From NCBI GenBank assembly GCA_019420465.1, contig JAHZHB010000097.1:1-18492 (forward strand): 18,492 nt of DNA. The letters are read 5' to 3'. This DNA comes from Lachnospiraceae bacterium (GTDB lineage: Bacteria; Bacillota; Clostridia; Lachnospirales; Lachnospiraceae). How positions within the stretch are numbered: the stretch's first letter is position 1; each line of letters starts with the position of its first letter. A model generated the notes under the pieces. It searched no databases. It was not told the origin of the DNA and saw only the letters and a list, made by a program, of their open reading frames with translations. This document shows positions 7,110-15,008 of this stretch, one piece after another. A program made the translations under genes and the position numbers.

Positions 7110-7487
7110 TCAGTCGCCAAAGGCAATCATATCTGCTTCCAGCGGGACACCACCGGCAAGGGCAGCTACCTGTACACAGGCTCTGGTCGGTTTGTAATCA
7201 CCGAAAAACTCGGCATAGGCTTCATTCATAGCGGCAAAATCATTCCAGTCCTGCAGATACACATTGACTCTGGCTACGGTTTCTTTGCTTCCGCCACCGG
7301 CTTCTACAATACTGACCAGATTTTCCAGTACAAGCTTTGTTGCTTCTTTGACTTCATATACATAGGTTCCATCCTTCGTCAGCGGAATCTGGCCGGATGT
7401 AATGATCATATTGCCACATTTTCTTCCATGACAGTACGGTCCCAGTGCCGGTGAAGCCTGATTGCTTACCAGTTCTTCAAGTTTCAT
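7110..7487 (-). CDS. RidA/YjgF/YER057c/UK114-family protein
   Basis: 125 residues, the usual size. The family pattern is clear: SPALGPYCHGRKCGNMIITS near 12-31, SGQIPL, then VARVNVYLQDWNDFAAMNEA and the active-site segment TRACVQVAAL with R102, matching Arg105 of E. coli RidA. RidA enzymes hydrolyse reactive 2-imino acids to 2-oxoacids; several homologues have other or unknown roles. The residue matching Glu120 of E. coli RidA is Asp119 here (segment PLEADMIA), so imine deaminase activity is likely but not certain. It follows the MttB gene by 31 bases with GAGG before the ATG, so the pair is probably one transcript, implying a role in handling an imine from the same pathway (inference). Confidence 0.93.
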   Translation of the reverse strand: MKLEELVSNQASPALGPYCHGRKCGNMIITSGQIPLTKDGTYVYEVKEATKLVLENLVSIVEAGGGSKETVARVNVYLQDWNDFAAMNEAYAEFFGDYKPTRACVQVAALAGGVPLEADMIAFGD

Positions 7488-7518
7488 GCGTTTACCTCCT
7501 CACAAGGATATGTTTCTT

Positions 7519-8949
7519 TTATTTTCTGTGAGCTTCTACATACTCGTCTACAGCCTTTGCCACTTCTTTGTCAAGCAGTGTCTCCGGTGCCTCTTCCAGA
7601 CGACGCTTCCACTCTGCATTTGCTTTTTTCAGCACATATGTATAATCTTCGCCGATGGCTTCGATATCTCTGTTCCAGTCAGTGTATTTCGGATACCATG
7701 CGTCATGCATCAGGTCGATCGTATCTTCTTCGCACAGGAAGTTTCCACCGCTTCCCACATCACAGATAACATCCACAGCTGCTGCCTCCTCGGATACATC
7801 GATACCTTCTTTGATGTACAACAGACGGCTGGTGATCTCTTCATCAATGATAGTCTTCTCATAGGAAGTTGTCATCAGAGAATCCAGTGTACCGATCTCA
7901 CCCAGGTGATAATCTCCGCCGGACAGGATGTTGCACATCGTCCCTTCGTATGCTTCGATACCACACTGGATATCCGGCAGAGAGCTTTCTGTTGTATACG
8001 GCTCTGTACGTACCGGCATGTGGTAGAACTGTTTACCCATCTCGATAGAACCGATCTGTAAGCCGACACGTCCCGGTGAACCACAGCAGTATTTTGCACC
8101 TTTCATATTTGCCGGACATGCAGCTACACCATAGCCTACCGGATTTCCCGGATTGATCAGCTGAGTCAGTACCATACCTGCCAGCTGTTCTGCATTCTGC
8201 ATAACGATCGTGGCAAAGATCTGAATCGGTCCTGTAACACCTGTCGTTGTTGCGGAACCAAGTGTTACGATCTGGCCTCTTTCTGCAAGTGCTACAATAG
8301 AATCGGCAACTTCGCGGCTGTAGGCCATCGGACTTAAGGACGGGCAGGAACCCGGTGCAAACCAGTGTTTTCCGCCTTTTTCCAGCTTCTCACCGGTAAC
8401 GATCTCCATCATATCCATCGCCTGATGCATCTGTTCATAGTCAAACAGACGAGTGTAGATCGGCTTGTCCGTATGATTGAGAACCATACGCATAACCTCC
8501 AGATGTCTGTTTTCTACCGGAATATCGTTGGCCTCTACACCATTGTTTGTATTGATCTTGATCACATCGCTGGCCTGATAGATTTTTGTCAGCTCTGTAC
8601 AGGATTTTAAAGTTCCGGATTCCAGTCCTCTGTCCAGTGTGCGGATGTTGATCGGTCCGATTGGTGTACAGGTACAGTACTCACCGCTTCCGAGATCTAC
8701 ACTCTTTTTCGGATCGATTGCCTGGAAAACAAAGTGGGACGGGATCGTGTCAAGAGCTGCCTGAATCTGCTGCTCTGTCATATAGATCTGACTTCCGTCT
8801 ACTTTAAAACCGTGCTCTTTGAAAATCTTTAATGCACGTTCATTGTTGATGTTAATACCATTTCTCTTTAACAGATCACAGGAATACTCATGGACTCTCG
8901 CCATATCTTCCGGAGTGAACATGCTGAGTTTGATGCCTCTCATCTCCAT
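7519..8949 (-). CDS. MttB-superfamily corrinoid methyltransferase, non-pyrrolysine type
   Basis: 476 residues of the trimethylamine methyltransferase MttB superfamily. Recognisable blocks are SCPSLSPMAY at 201-210, the TIM-barrel segment GYGVAACPANMKGAKYCCGS, MPVRTEPYTTESSLPDIQ at 311-328 and SYEKTIIDEEI at 362-372. The frame runs without an in-frame stop, so it lacks the amber-coded pyrrolysine of true MttB and belongs with the large MttB-like group that includes glycine betaine (MtgB), proline betaine (MtpB) and carnitine (MtcB) demethylases. Those transfer a methyl group from a quaternary amine to a corrinoid protein. No corrinoid protein or activating enzyme is in the window, so the partners must be elsewhere. 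The start has AAGGAA nine bases or so upstream. Substrate unknown. Confidence 0.93.
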   Translation of the reverse strand: MEMRGIKLSMFTPEDMARVHEYSCDLLKRNGININNERALKIFKEHGFKVDGSQIYMTEQQIQAALDTIPSHFVFQAIDPKKSVDLGSGEYCTCTPIGPINIRTLDRGLESGTLKSCTELTKIYQASDVIKINTNNGVEANDIPVENRHLEVMRMVLNHTDKPIYTRLFDYEQMHQAMDMMEIVTGEKLEKGGKHWFAPGSCPSLSPMAYSREVADSIVALAERGQIVTLGSATTTGVTGPIQIFATIVMQNAEQLAGMVLTQLINPGNPVGYGVAACPANMKGAKYCCGSPGRVGLQIGSIEMGKQFYHMPVRTEPYTTESSLPDIQCGIEAYEGTMCNILSGGDYHLGEIGTLDSLMTTSYEKTIIDEEITSRLLYIKEGIDVSEEAAAVDVICDVGSGGNFLCEEDTIDLMHDAWYPKYTDWNRDIEAIGEDYTYVLKKANAEWKRRLEEAPETLLDKEVAKAVDEYVEAHRK

Positions 8950-9038
8950 ATTGTCAGATTCCTTTCTTTTAGCTTTTCATTATTTGCGTTTGCGTTTCAT
9001 TTTTTACATGATCATTATCTATCTTTTTGCCATATTTT

Positions 9039-9066
9039 TATATACACTTGTAGACAGCAAATACAA
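9039..9066 (-). promoter_or_regulatory. Candidate promoter for MttB-RidA
   Basis: On the minus strand TTGTAT (9066-9061) and TATATA (9044-9039) are 16 bases apart, about 90 bases ahead of the MttB start. The -35 is a weak match, so this is tentative. Confidence 0.3.
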
Positions 9067-9198
9067 CGAAAAAGACATCTGTAATAAAATATAGCCTTTT
9101 TAATCTATGCATTTTGACTAAAACAGTAATTTTGTAAAAACACAATATAACTATTACGCCAACAAATACAATTTCAGAGCAACTGTAATTTTACAGAA

Positions 9199-9241
9199 AA
9201 AAAGCTGCCGTTTTACAGTCTTCCGTAAAATGTCAGCTTTT
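9199..9241. terminator. Terminator of the Vor-ACD-YitT operon
   Basis: AAAAAGCTG and GTTTTAC on the left pair with GTAAAA and CAGCTTTT on the right around a short internal loop. The minus strand ends in seven T, 22 bases after the YitT stop. Confidence 0.85.
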
Positions 9242-9263
9242 CTAAATATATCCCGTATTCTTT

Positions 9264-10100
9264 TTATTCCAGTCCCTTATACAGATCACCGTAGGTATAA
9301 TCCGCCTCATAGGACGTACAGGAGGCCTCCCCGTCCAGTGTCTGTGCCAGATGCTGGATCTTGCTGACATCGCCTTTACGACAAAGCGTAATGACGCTGT
9401 CATCATCTGAATGCAGCACCTTTGCCAGCTTCTGTTCTCTGATCTGTGCAAGCAGTGTCTTATTATCCGCTGTGTGAATGATAGACAGACTCTGTTTTTT
9501 GAATCCATACATCGTCACATTGATCACAACGACACATACATACAGGTCGATCAGGGAGTATAGCAGCAGATCCCAGTCTTTTAATACAAAGGAGCCTGCC
9601 ATGATGATGATAAAGTCACCCACCATCAGAATATCCCCCATAGGCACATGCGGATATCTTTTTGAGATCAGACGTCCTACCAGCGTAGTACCGCCTGTCG
9701 TTCCGCCGCCATCCAGGATGAGACCAAGGCCAACCCCCATGATCACACCGCCAAAGATGGAAGCTAACATCACATCACTGGTAAACGGCTGTATAAAAGC
9801 CAGCCTGTCCATCAGCACAGAAGTCAGAAATACGGTAAGCCCCGTATAGATCAGAAGCCTTTTTCCCAGTACGATCGTGCCTATAATCACGAGCGGCACA
9901 TTGATGATAAAGTTCAGCTGTCCGATCGGGAAACCCAGAACTGCCTTGATCACCACACCAATGCCGGTAATCGAACCCGGTATGATATGTACCGGGTCGA
10001 TAAACCATACGACAGAGAGTGCATAAAGGACAGAACCGATCACAATCTTTGCGATGGCGATCGCATCATTTTTCCATGGTTTGTTCTGCACGTTGTTCAC
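9264..10100 (-). CDS. YitT-family membrane protein with C-terminal DUF2179-like domain
   Basis: 278 residues. The first 200 form five or so membrane helices with family marks PGSITGIGVVIKAVLGFPIG, LNFIINVPLVIIG, KRLLIYTGLT and GGGTTGGTTLVGRL. The last 75 residues are hydrophilic and look like a divergent DUF2179 cytoplasmic domain. Some YitT-family proteins are suspected transporters, but no substrate is established. The start codon is GTG at 10100, five bases after the stop of the acyl-CoA synthetase, with only AAGG close by, so translation is probably coupled. It is the last gene of the oxidoreductase operon, which suggests a transport role for a substrate or product of that pathway (inference). 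Confidence 0.9.
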   Translation of the reverse strand: MNNVQNKPWKNDAIAIAKIVIGSVLYALSVVWFIDPVHIIPGSITGIGVVIKAVLGFPIGQLNFIINVPLVIIGTIVLGKRLLIYTGLTVFLTSVLMDRLAFIQPFTSDVMLASIFGGVIMGVGLGLILDGGGTTGGTTLVGRLISKRYPHVPMGDILMVGDFIIIMAGSFVLKDWDLLLYSLIDLYVCVVVINVTMYGFKKQSLSIIHTADNKTLLAQIREQKLAKVLHSDDDSVITLCRKGDVSKIQHLAQTLDGEASCTSYEADYTYGDLYKGLE

Positions 10101-10105
10101 CAGCC

Positions 10106-12187
10106 TTATTTCTCATATTTGATCAGCAGAGCATCAGCGATAGATACACCCTCTTCTGTCACAAATACCGGGTTGATATCCAGTTCCTTGATCTCATCCT
10201 TACCCATAGCCGCCATCTGGCTGATGGAAACCAGAAGATCTGCCAGTGCATCTTTATCATACACAGGCTTTCCTCTGTAGCCGTTCAGAAGAGGGAAGGC
10301 TTTCAGGCTCTCGATCATCTTTACGGCCTGTTTTTTCGACAGTGGTGCCGGAGCCAGCTGCACATCCTTAAACAGCTCAACGAACACACCGCCCATACCG
10401 ATCATAACGCTCGGACCGAAGTTCTTATCGTTGCTGACACCGATGATCATCTCTGCACCTGTCTTTAACATCGGTTTCAGAAGTACACCCAGAAGCTCTG
10501 CCTGCGGAGCGTTCTTTTTACAGTTGTTCATCACCTTGTCAAATGCAGCTTTGAGTTCTTTCTCATCTCTGACATTGAGCATAACACCACCCACATCAGA
10601 TTTATGCTGAATGTCCTCAGAATGAATCTTGACAGACAGCGGATATCCCAGTGTCTTTGCAGCTTCCACAGTTTCTTCTTTTGTGGCAGCTACAGCCTGT
10701 GGCGGAATCGTCACACCATGTGCTTTCAGATAGCACAGACTGTCATACTCACTTAAACCTTTTGAGCCTGTATGTACATCATCCGGCAGCGCAATCGGGC
10801 CGTCTTCATAAGCAAATGTAGAAAAGTCGAGAATTTTTCTCAGTCCATCCACACCATATACACCTGTCGGCATCAGAGGAGCACCGGCTGCACGCAGTCT
10901 GTCTGCACTGTCCTTATCCCTTGTATGCTCGATGTACGGAATCCAGATCAGTGGTTTGACTTCCGGATCTTTTCTGGCTTTCTCTACAGCCTCCACCATA
11001 TGAGTGATCGTATCATCCCATACCTGTGGTGTAATTGTATAGGCTATACAGATGCAGTCTACATTCTCGTCCCTGGAAATAGCCTTTATCGCATCTACCA
11101 TGACCGGTGTGTTATAACCGATACCGGCAGTCATATCAAATGGATTGTTGACGGAACCATATTCCGGAACCAGAGACTGCAGATACGCTTTTGTCTCCGG
11201 TTTGTACTCTGCCAGTTCAATGCCGTAATCCTCTGTCAGATCAGCCATGACGCCGGCCTCGCCTCCGGATACACACATAAATACGCAGCGTTTACCCTCC
11301 GGCAGTTTTGCCAGCCAGGAAAAGGCTGTAGCCAGACCCATCAGATCCTCCAGATCATGTGCTTCTATGATGCCATACCGTTTAAAGATAGCACGCAGTA
11401 CCTTATCAGCACCGGACAGAGAGCCTGTATGAGAGGCCGCAATCTCCTGGGATTTTGCGGAACGACCGGTTTTTAAGATAACGATCGGTTTCTTTTTCCG
11501 TGCAGCCTTACGGAAGGTCTCGATCAGCTGTGCCGGTTTGGTCACCCCTTCCATATAGGCGGCAACGACCTTTGTATCCTCGTCATCTACGAGGAAATCG
11601 AGATAATCCTCTACTTTCACGTTGCAGGAATTGCCTGAGGAAATGACATGGGAAAATCCCATTGTACGGCTGTCCAGGCCTCCCAGTACAATCTGACCAC
11701 TCTGGGATATCATACCGATATTTCCACGGCGGTCACGCTCTTCTACCAGGAACGCGAAAGCAAAGATACCATCAATAAAGTTGGCAAAACCGGCACAGTT
11801 CGGACCCATGATCGCAATGCCAAGCGCATTGGCTTTTTCGATCAGCTCCTCCTGCAGGACTTTTCCTGCAGGGCCTACTTCGCTGTAACCGCTGGCGAAA
11901 ACAACAGCTCCGCCAACATGTTTCTGTGCGCACTCCTCCAGAAGCGAAATCACCGTCTTCTGGGAAGTGCAGATAATAGCCAGATCTACGTCAGTCGGAC
12001 AGTCAAGGATGGACTTATAGACCTTATGTCCGAACAGTTCTTCTTTTTTCGGATGAATCAGATAGAGATTATCCAGATTTTTTGAAAATTTCAGATAATT
12101 TCTGGTTGTGTCACCGCCAAATCCCGGCTTATCGTTGGCACCGATAATGGCAACGGTCTTTGGCTTTAATAATTTATCCAGTTTCAT
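10106..12187 (-). CDS. ADP-forming acyl-CoA synthetase, fused alpha-beta type
   Basis: 693 residues with the single-chain ADP-forming acetyl/acyl-CoA synthetase order: CoA-binding Rossmann domain (TVAIIGANDKPGFGG near the start), two succinyl-CoA ligase-like domains with GPNCAGFAN near 129-137 and ISQSGQIVLGG, the catalytic phosphohistidine in SHTGSLSG (about residue 253), and a C-terminal ATP-grasp domain from about 465 with YPLSVKIHSEDIQHKSDVGG and IGMGGVFVELFKD. It would turn an acyl-CoA, ADP and phosphate into a free acid and ATP, collecting the energy of the Vor/Kor reaction. Two ATGs are in tandem; GAGG is at better distance for the second, which I chose. It lies 15-20 bases after the gamma subunit. 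Acyl specificity is unknown. Confidence 0.92.
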   Translation of the reverse strand: MKLDKLLKPKTVAIIGANDKPGFGGDTTRNYLKFSKNLDNLYLIHPKKEELFGHKVYKSILDCPTDVDLAIICTSQKTVISLLEECAQKHVGGAVVFASGYSEVGPAGKVLQEELIEKANALGIAIMGPNCAGFANFIDGIFAFAFLVEERDRRGNIGMISQSGQIVLGGLDSRTMGFSHVISSGNSCNVKVEDYLDFLVDDEDTKVVAAYMEGVTKPAQLIETFRKAARKKKPIVILKTGRSAKSQEIAASHTGSLSGADKVLRAIFKRYGIIEAHDLEDLMGLATAFSWLAKLPEGKRCVFMCVSGGEAGVMADLTEDYGIELAEYKPETKAYLQSLVPEYGSVNNPFDMTAGIGYNTPVMVDAIKAISRDENVDCICIAYTITPQVWDDTITHMVEAVEKARKDPEVKPLIWIPYIEHTRDKDSADRLRAAGAPLMPTGVYGVDGLRKILDFSTFAYEDGPIALPDDVHTGSKGLSEYDSLCYLKAHGVTIPPQAVAATKEETVEAAKTLGYPLSVKIHSEDIQHKSDVGGVMLNVRDEKELKAAFDKVMNNCKKNAPQAELLGVLLKPMLKTGAEMIIGVSNDKNFGPSVMIGMGGVFVELFKDVQLAPAPLSKKQAVKMIESLKAFPLLNGYRGKPVYDKDALADLLVSISQMAAMGKDEIKELDINPVFVTEEGVSIADALLIKYEK

Positions 12188-12205
12188 CATTTTACCTCGT
12201 ATGCA

Positions 12206-12730
12206 TTACATTTTTTCAGCACGTTCATATCCCAGCTGGAAACATTTCACATTGCCCGGACCTTTTTTCTCATAGTATTTTTCCAGAGTTGACTCGAACT
12301 CTTCTGCTTTCAGAAGCTCTGTAGCTTTGATCATGGCACCGAGTACGGCAATATTGGCTCCACGAGGATTTGCCTCCAGAGCGATACCCATGGCATCTAC
12401 GCCATATACATTCACGTTGTCCGGGTAGGTTCTCTCACCAAACAGAGATTTGTTGATGATGACTGTACCACCGTCTTTTACACTGCCGATATACTGGTCA
12501 TATGTACCTTCTGTCATACAGCACAGAATATCCAGCACCTGCGGATACGGTGTACCGATATCCTCATCGGATACTACAACACGGCAAAGTGCGCTTCCGC
12601 CACGCATTTCTGCAGAATACTCACTTGTCCAGCATACATTTTTGCCGTTGGCAGCTGCGATCTTCATCAAAATCTTTCCGGCAGTCAGCACTCCCTGACC
12701 ACCAATACCAGCAAACATAATATCAGCCAT
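12206..12730 (-). CDS. 2-oxoacid:ferredoxin oxidoreductase gamma subunit
   Basis: 174 residues matching the pyruvate/ketoisovalerate oxidoreductase catalytic gamma domain, with GIGGQGV at 8-14, YSAEMRGG at 38-45 and the C-terminal region YYEKKGPGNVKCFQLGYE. This chain is needed for CoA-dependent release of acyl-CoA. Its ATG overlaps the TAA of the beta gene by one base (TAATG), so the two are translationally coupled. The four-chain layout matches Kor and Vor enzymes rather than the single-chain pyruvate enzyme of most clostridia. Confidence 0.94.
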   Translation of the reverse strand: MADIMFAGIGGQGVLTAGKILMKIAAANGKNVCWTSEYSAEMRGGSALCRVVVSDEDIGTPYPQVLDILCCMTEGTYDQYIGSVKDGGTVIINKSLFGERTYPDNVNVYGVDAMGIALEANPRGANIAVLGAMIKATELLKAEEFESTLEKYYEKKGPGNVKCFQLGYERAEKM

Positions 12731-13479
12731 TACAGAATGCCTCCTCTCTCGATATCCACATATTCCTTTACCGGGAATACTTTTTCGTTTTCTTCCTGAA
12801 TCTTCTTCATAGCATCCACCGGAGAAAGCTTCCAGTTTGTCGGACAGGGAGATAAAATCTCAATAATGGAAAAGCCCTTTTTCTCTTTCTGGTACTCAAA
12901 GCCTTTTTTGATCATCTTCTTTGTAGCTTCGATATGCTTCGGATCATACAGTGCACCACGGGCGGCGTAAGCGATCGGATAATTTTTGATGATGTTCAGA
13001 AAATCAAACGGTTCACCGGCGATATTGGCGTCACGGCCATTTTTGCTGCTGACAGTCTTATCTCCGACCAGTGTGGTCGCCAGGTTCATCTGTCCACCTG
13101 TCATACCGAAAATTCCGTTATTTACAACGATCATCGTGATCGGTACATTTCTCTGTGCCGCATAGCAGGTCTCAGAGAAGCCGATAACATAGCAGCAGCC
13201 GTCACCGGCATGCACATATACATTGGATTCCGGACGCACTTTTTTAATACCTGTAGCTACTGCTGCCACACGTCCGTGAGGTCCTGCAATACCATCACAG
13301 TTTAAAGTATCGATGGACCAGTAGGCACAGGCAATATCCACAACCTGTACAGTATCCTCAACAAGTCCCATCTCTTCACAGGATTCTGCGATCAGTCGCT
13401 GGATGATACCATGGCCGCAGCCACCGCACCAGCCTACCTGCTGATTGATCATTTGCGGTTTAGTCTTAACGATTTCCAT
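12730..13479 (-). CDS. 2-oxoacid:ferredoxin oxidoreductase beta subunit (TPP-binding)
   Basis: 249 residues. The thiamine diphosphate motif is visible as GDG at 92-94 followed by NN at 120-121 in IVVNNGIFGMTGGQ. The N-terminal WCGGCGHG and later cysteines are consistent with the Fe-S cluster site of Kor/Vor beta chains. The open frame reaches back to 13521, but the ATG at 13479 has GGAGG nine bases upstream, lies right after the alpha-gene TAA (13481-13483), and matches the usual length; the extra 14 residues are the out-of-frame end of the alpha gene. The beta chain decarboxylates the 2-oxoacid and passes electrons to ferredoxin. Confidence 0.94.
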   Translation of the reverse strand: MEIVKTKPQMINQQVGWCGGCGHGIIQRLIAESCEEMGLVEDTVQVVDIACAYWSIDTLNCDGIAGPHGRVAAVATGIKKVRPESNVYVHAGDGCCYVIGFSETCYAAQRNVPITMIVVNNGIFGMTGGQMNLATTLVGDKTVSSKNGRDANIAGEPFDFLNIIKNYPIAYAARGALYDPKHIEATKKMIKKGFEYQKEKKGFSIIEILSPCPTNWKLSPVDAMKKIQEENEKVFPVKEYVDIERGGIL

Positions 13480-13480
13480 A

Positions 13481-14566
13481 TTAATAAACCTCCAGTTCTT
13501 CTTCATTACCGGCAAGAACATTCTTGCAATAGTCTACGATCTGCTGCGGTGTCGCTACATATTTACTGGTGAGCAGAGAATATACCGGCAGCTTATGTTT
13601 TGATGCCAACAGAACATCCTGCGCCATCTGTGCGGAAAGGCTCATTTCTACAGTTGCCAGTGCTTTACAGCTTTCCGGCAGCTTTTCAAAAGCCTTTGCC
13701 GGGAACGGCCATACCGTGATCGGACGAAGCAGACCGAGTTTAATTCCCGCAGCACGGGCCTCACGTACGGCAGATTTACACACACGGGAGGAAATACCGA
13801 TGGCTACGAGTACAAGTTCCGCATCCTCGATCTGAAACTCTTCCCATCTCTGCTCCTTGTCATGCATTTCCTTAAATTTGTTTCTTGTCATTTTGTCGTA
13901 TTCATCGTACGGCATGGAACGGTCAAGATTGGTGACTTTGACCTTCGGCTCGTCTACAGCCTTGTGACCTTTGATCGCCCAGTCAAACCTGGTATTGTCA
14001 TGTTCCTTTGCTTCCGGAAGCACAACCTTTTCGATCATCTGGCTGATACCGCCATCGCTTAAGATAATAGCGATCGTTCTGTATTTCTCTGCAAGATCAA
14101 AGGCAAGATACGTCAGATTCGCACATTCCTGCACAGATGCCGGCGCAAATACCAGCTGTCTGGAATCTCCGTGCCCACTGCCTCTTGTGGCGATCCAGTA
14201 ACCGTCCTGTCCCTCTGTGATCTCACCATCACCAAGACCGTAACGCTGTACATCTACCACAACAGCCGGAAGCTGATAGGAAGACATATACGACATACCT
14301 TCCTGTTTCAGATCATATCCCGGACCGGAAGAAGATGTCATAACTCTCTCTCCGCAGGCCGAAGCTCCCCAGAGCATACTCATGCTCGCGATCTCACTCT
14401 CGCCCTGGATAAACGTTCCCCCTCTGTCGGCCATATTTGCAGACATGTACTCAAGGATCTCACTCTGCGGTGTGATCGGATATCCGGCATAAAAACGGCA
14501 TCCCGCACGCAAAGCGGATTCTGCGATAGCTTCATTACCTTTCATTAACGCAAAATTGTCTTTCAT
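13481..14566 (-). CDS. 2-oxoacid:ferredoxin oxidoreductase alpha subunit, VorB/KorA type
   Basis: 361 residues. The pyrimidine-binding domain shows YPITPQSEILEY at 29-40 and SSSGPGYDLKQEGMSYM, and the second domain shows VLVAIGISSRVCKSAVREA followed by LGLLRPITVWPFP. This is the alpha chain of a heterotetrameric enzyme; sequence style fits the 3-methyl-2-oxobutanoate (branched-chain) or 2-oxoglutarate class, and the two cannot be separated by eye. It starts four bases after the ferredoxin-subunit stop with GGAGG upstream. Order delta-alpha-beta-gamma followed by an ADP-forming synthetase points to fermentation of an amino-acid-derived 2-oxoacid. Confidence 0.94.
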   Translation of the reverse strand: MKDNFALMKGNEAIAESALRAGCRFYAGYPITPQSEILEYMSANMADRGGTFIQGESEIASMSMLWGASACGERVMTSSSGPGYDLKQEGMSYMSSYQLPAVVVDVQRYGLGDGEITEGQDGYWIATRGSGHGDSRQLVFAPASVQECANLTYLAFDLAEKYRTIAIILSDGGISQMIEKVVLPEAKEHDNTRFDWAIKGHKAVDEPKVKVTNLDRSMPYDEYDKMTRNKFKEMHDKEQRWEEFQIEDAELVLVAIGISSRVCKSAVREARAAGIKLGLLRPITVWPFPAKAFEKLPESCKALATVEMSLSAQMAQDVLLASKHKLPVYSLLTSKYVATPQQIVDYCKNVLAGNEEELEVY

Positions 14567-14570
14567 GTGT

Positions 14571-14786
14571 TTATGCCTCCTTCACAATCGTAAATACATA
14601 GTCCGGACACATGGTATAACACATACCACAGCCGATACAGAGATCTTCATTTACCCGGATGATCTCATAACCTTTTTTATTCAGCTCTGTCAGCGGTTCA
14701 ATTGCCTGTTTCGGACAGGCACCAACACAAAGTCTGCATCCTTTGCAGAGGCTTGTGTCTGTGATGGCTTTCTTTTTTACTGCCAT
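14571..14786 (-). CDS. 4Fe-4S ferredoxin subunit (delta) of 2-oxoacid oxidoreductase
   Basis: 71 residues with two complete CxxCxxCxxxCP clusters: C14, C17, C20, C24 and C50, C53, C56, C60. It is the electron-transfer subunit that takes electrons from the beta chain and hands them to free ferredoxin. It is the first gene of the operon, with AGGAGG eight bases before the ATG, and is directly upstream of the alpha subunit. Confidence 0.95.
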   Translation of the reverse strand: MAVKKKAITDTSLCKGCRLCVGACPKQAIEPLTELNKKGYEIIRVNEDLCIGCGMCYTMCPDYVFTIVKEA

Positions 14787-15008
14787 TTTTATTCCTCCTG
14801 TTTCATATTTTTATTTTGCATTTCACTTTTTCGTATTTCATTTTAAATTTATTATATTTTGTTGCATTTTTCAAGCACTATTTTTTGTAATAATAACCAA
14901 TTTTTCAATTTTCATTTTGTTTCATTTTCCTTTGAAATTTCTTGCCATTTTCAGCAAACATAGTTATGATAGACTAAAAGGAAAAATCACGACAGGAAAA
15001 GGTGCGAT
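14787..15008. promoter_or_regulatory. Divergent IclR / oxidoreductase promoter region
   Basis: 222 bases, very A+T-rich. The plus strand has a good promoter for iclR: TTGCCA (14942-14947), 17-base spacer, TATGAT (14965-14970). The minus strand has a perfect TATAAT (14856-14851) without a good -35. TTTCAT/TTTCAC boxes are at 14801, 14821, 14836, 14909-14914 and 14920, and TTTGAAATTTC is at 14931. These are candidate sites for the IclR protein (inference). Confidence 0.6.

Larger units (their letters stand above)
8950..9263. promoter_or_regulatory. Upstream region of the MttB-RidA unit
   Basis: 314 bases without a credible gene. Reading the minus strand, it holds the terminator of the upstream operon (9199-9241), the palindrome CTGTAATTTTACAG at 9183-9196, a partial copy of it near 9124-9136 (CAGTAATTTTGTA), a possible promoter at 9039-9066, a perfect ATGATCAT at 9007-9014 and two TTTCAT boxes at 8975-8980 and 8995-9000, 20 bases apart. 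Confidence 0.5.

Noticed and set aside
6743..7231. Plus-strand frame of 162 residues between YitT and RidA
   Set aside because: It has no ribosome site or family pattern, crosses two hairpins and ends antisense to RidA; its opening residues only mirror the inverted repeat in the YitT leader.
7519..8949. Pyrrolysine-containing true trimethylamine methyltransferase MttB
   Set aside because: The gene has no in-frame amber codon along its full length.
13480..13521. Longer start for the oxidoreductase beta subunit, adding 14 residues
   Set aside because: The extra part overlaps the alpha gene and is not family-like; the ATG at 13479 has GGAGG upstream.
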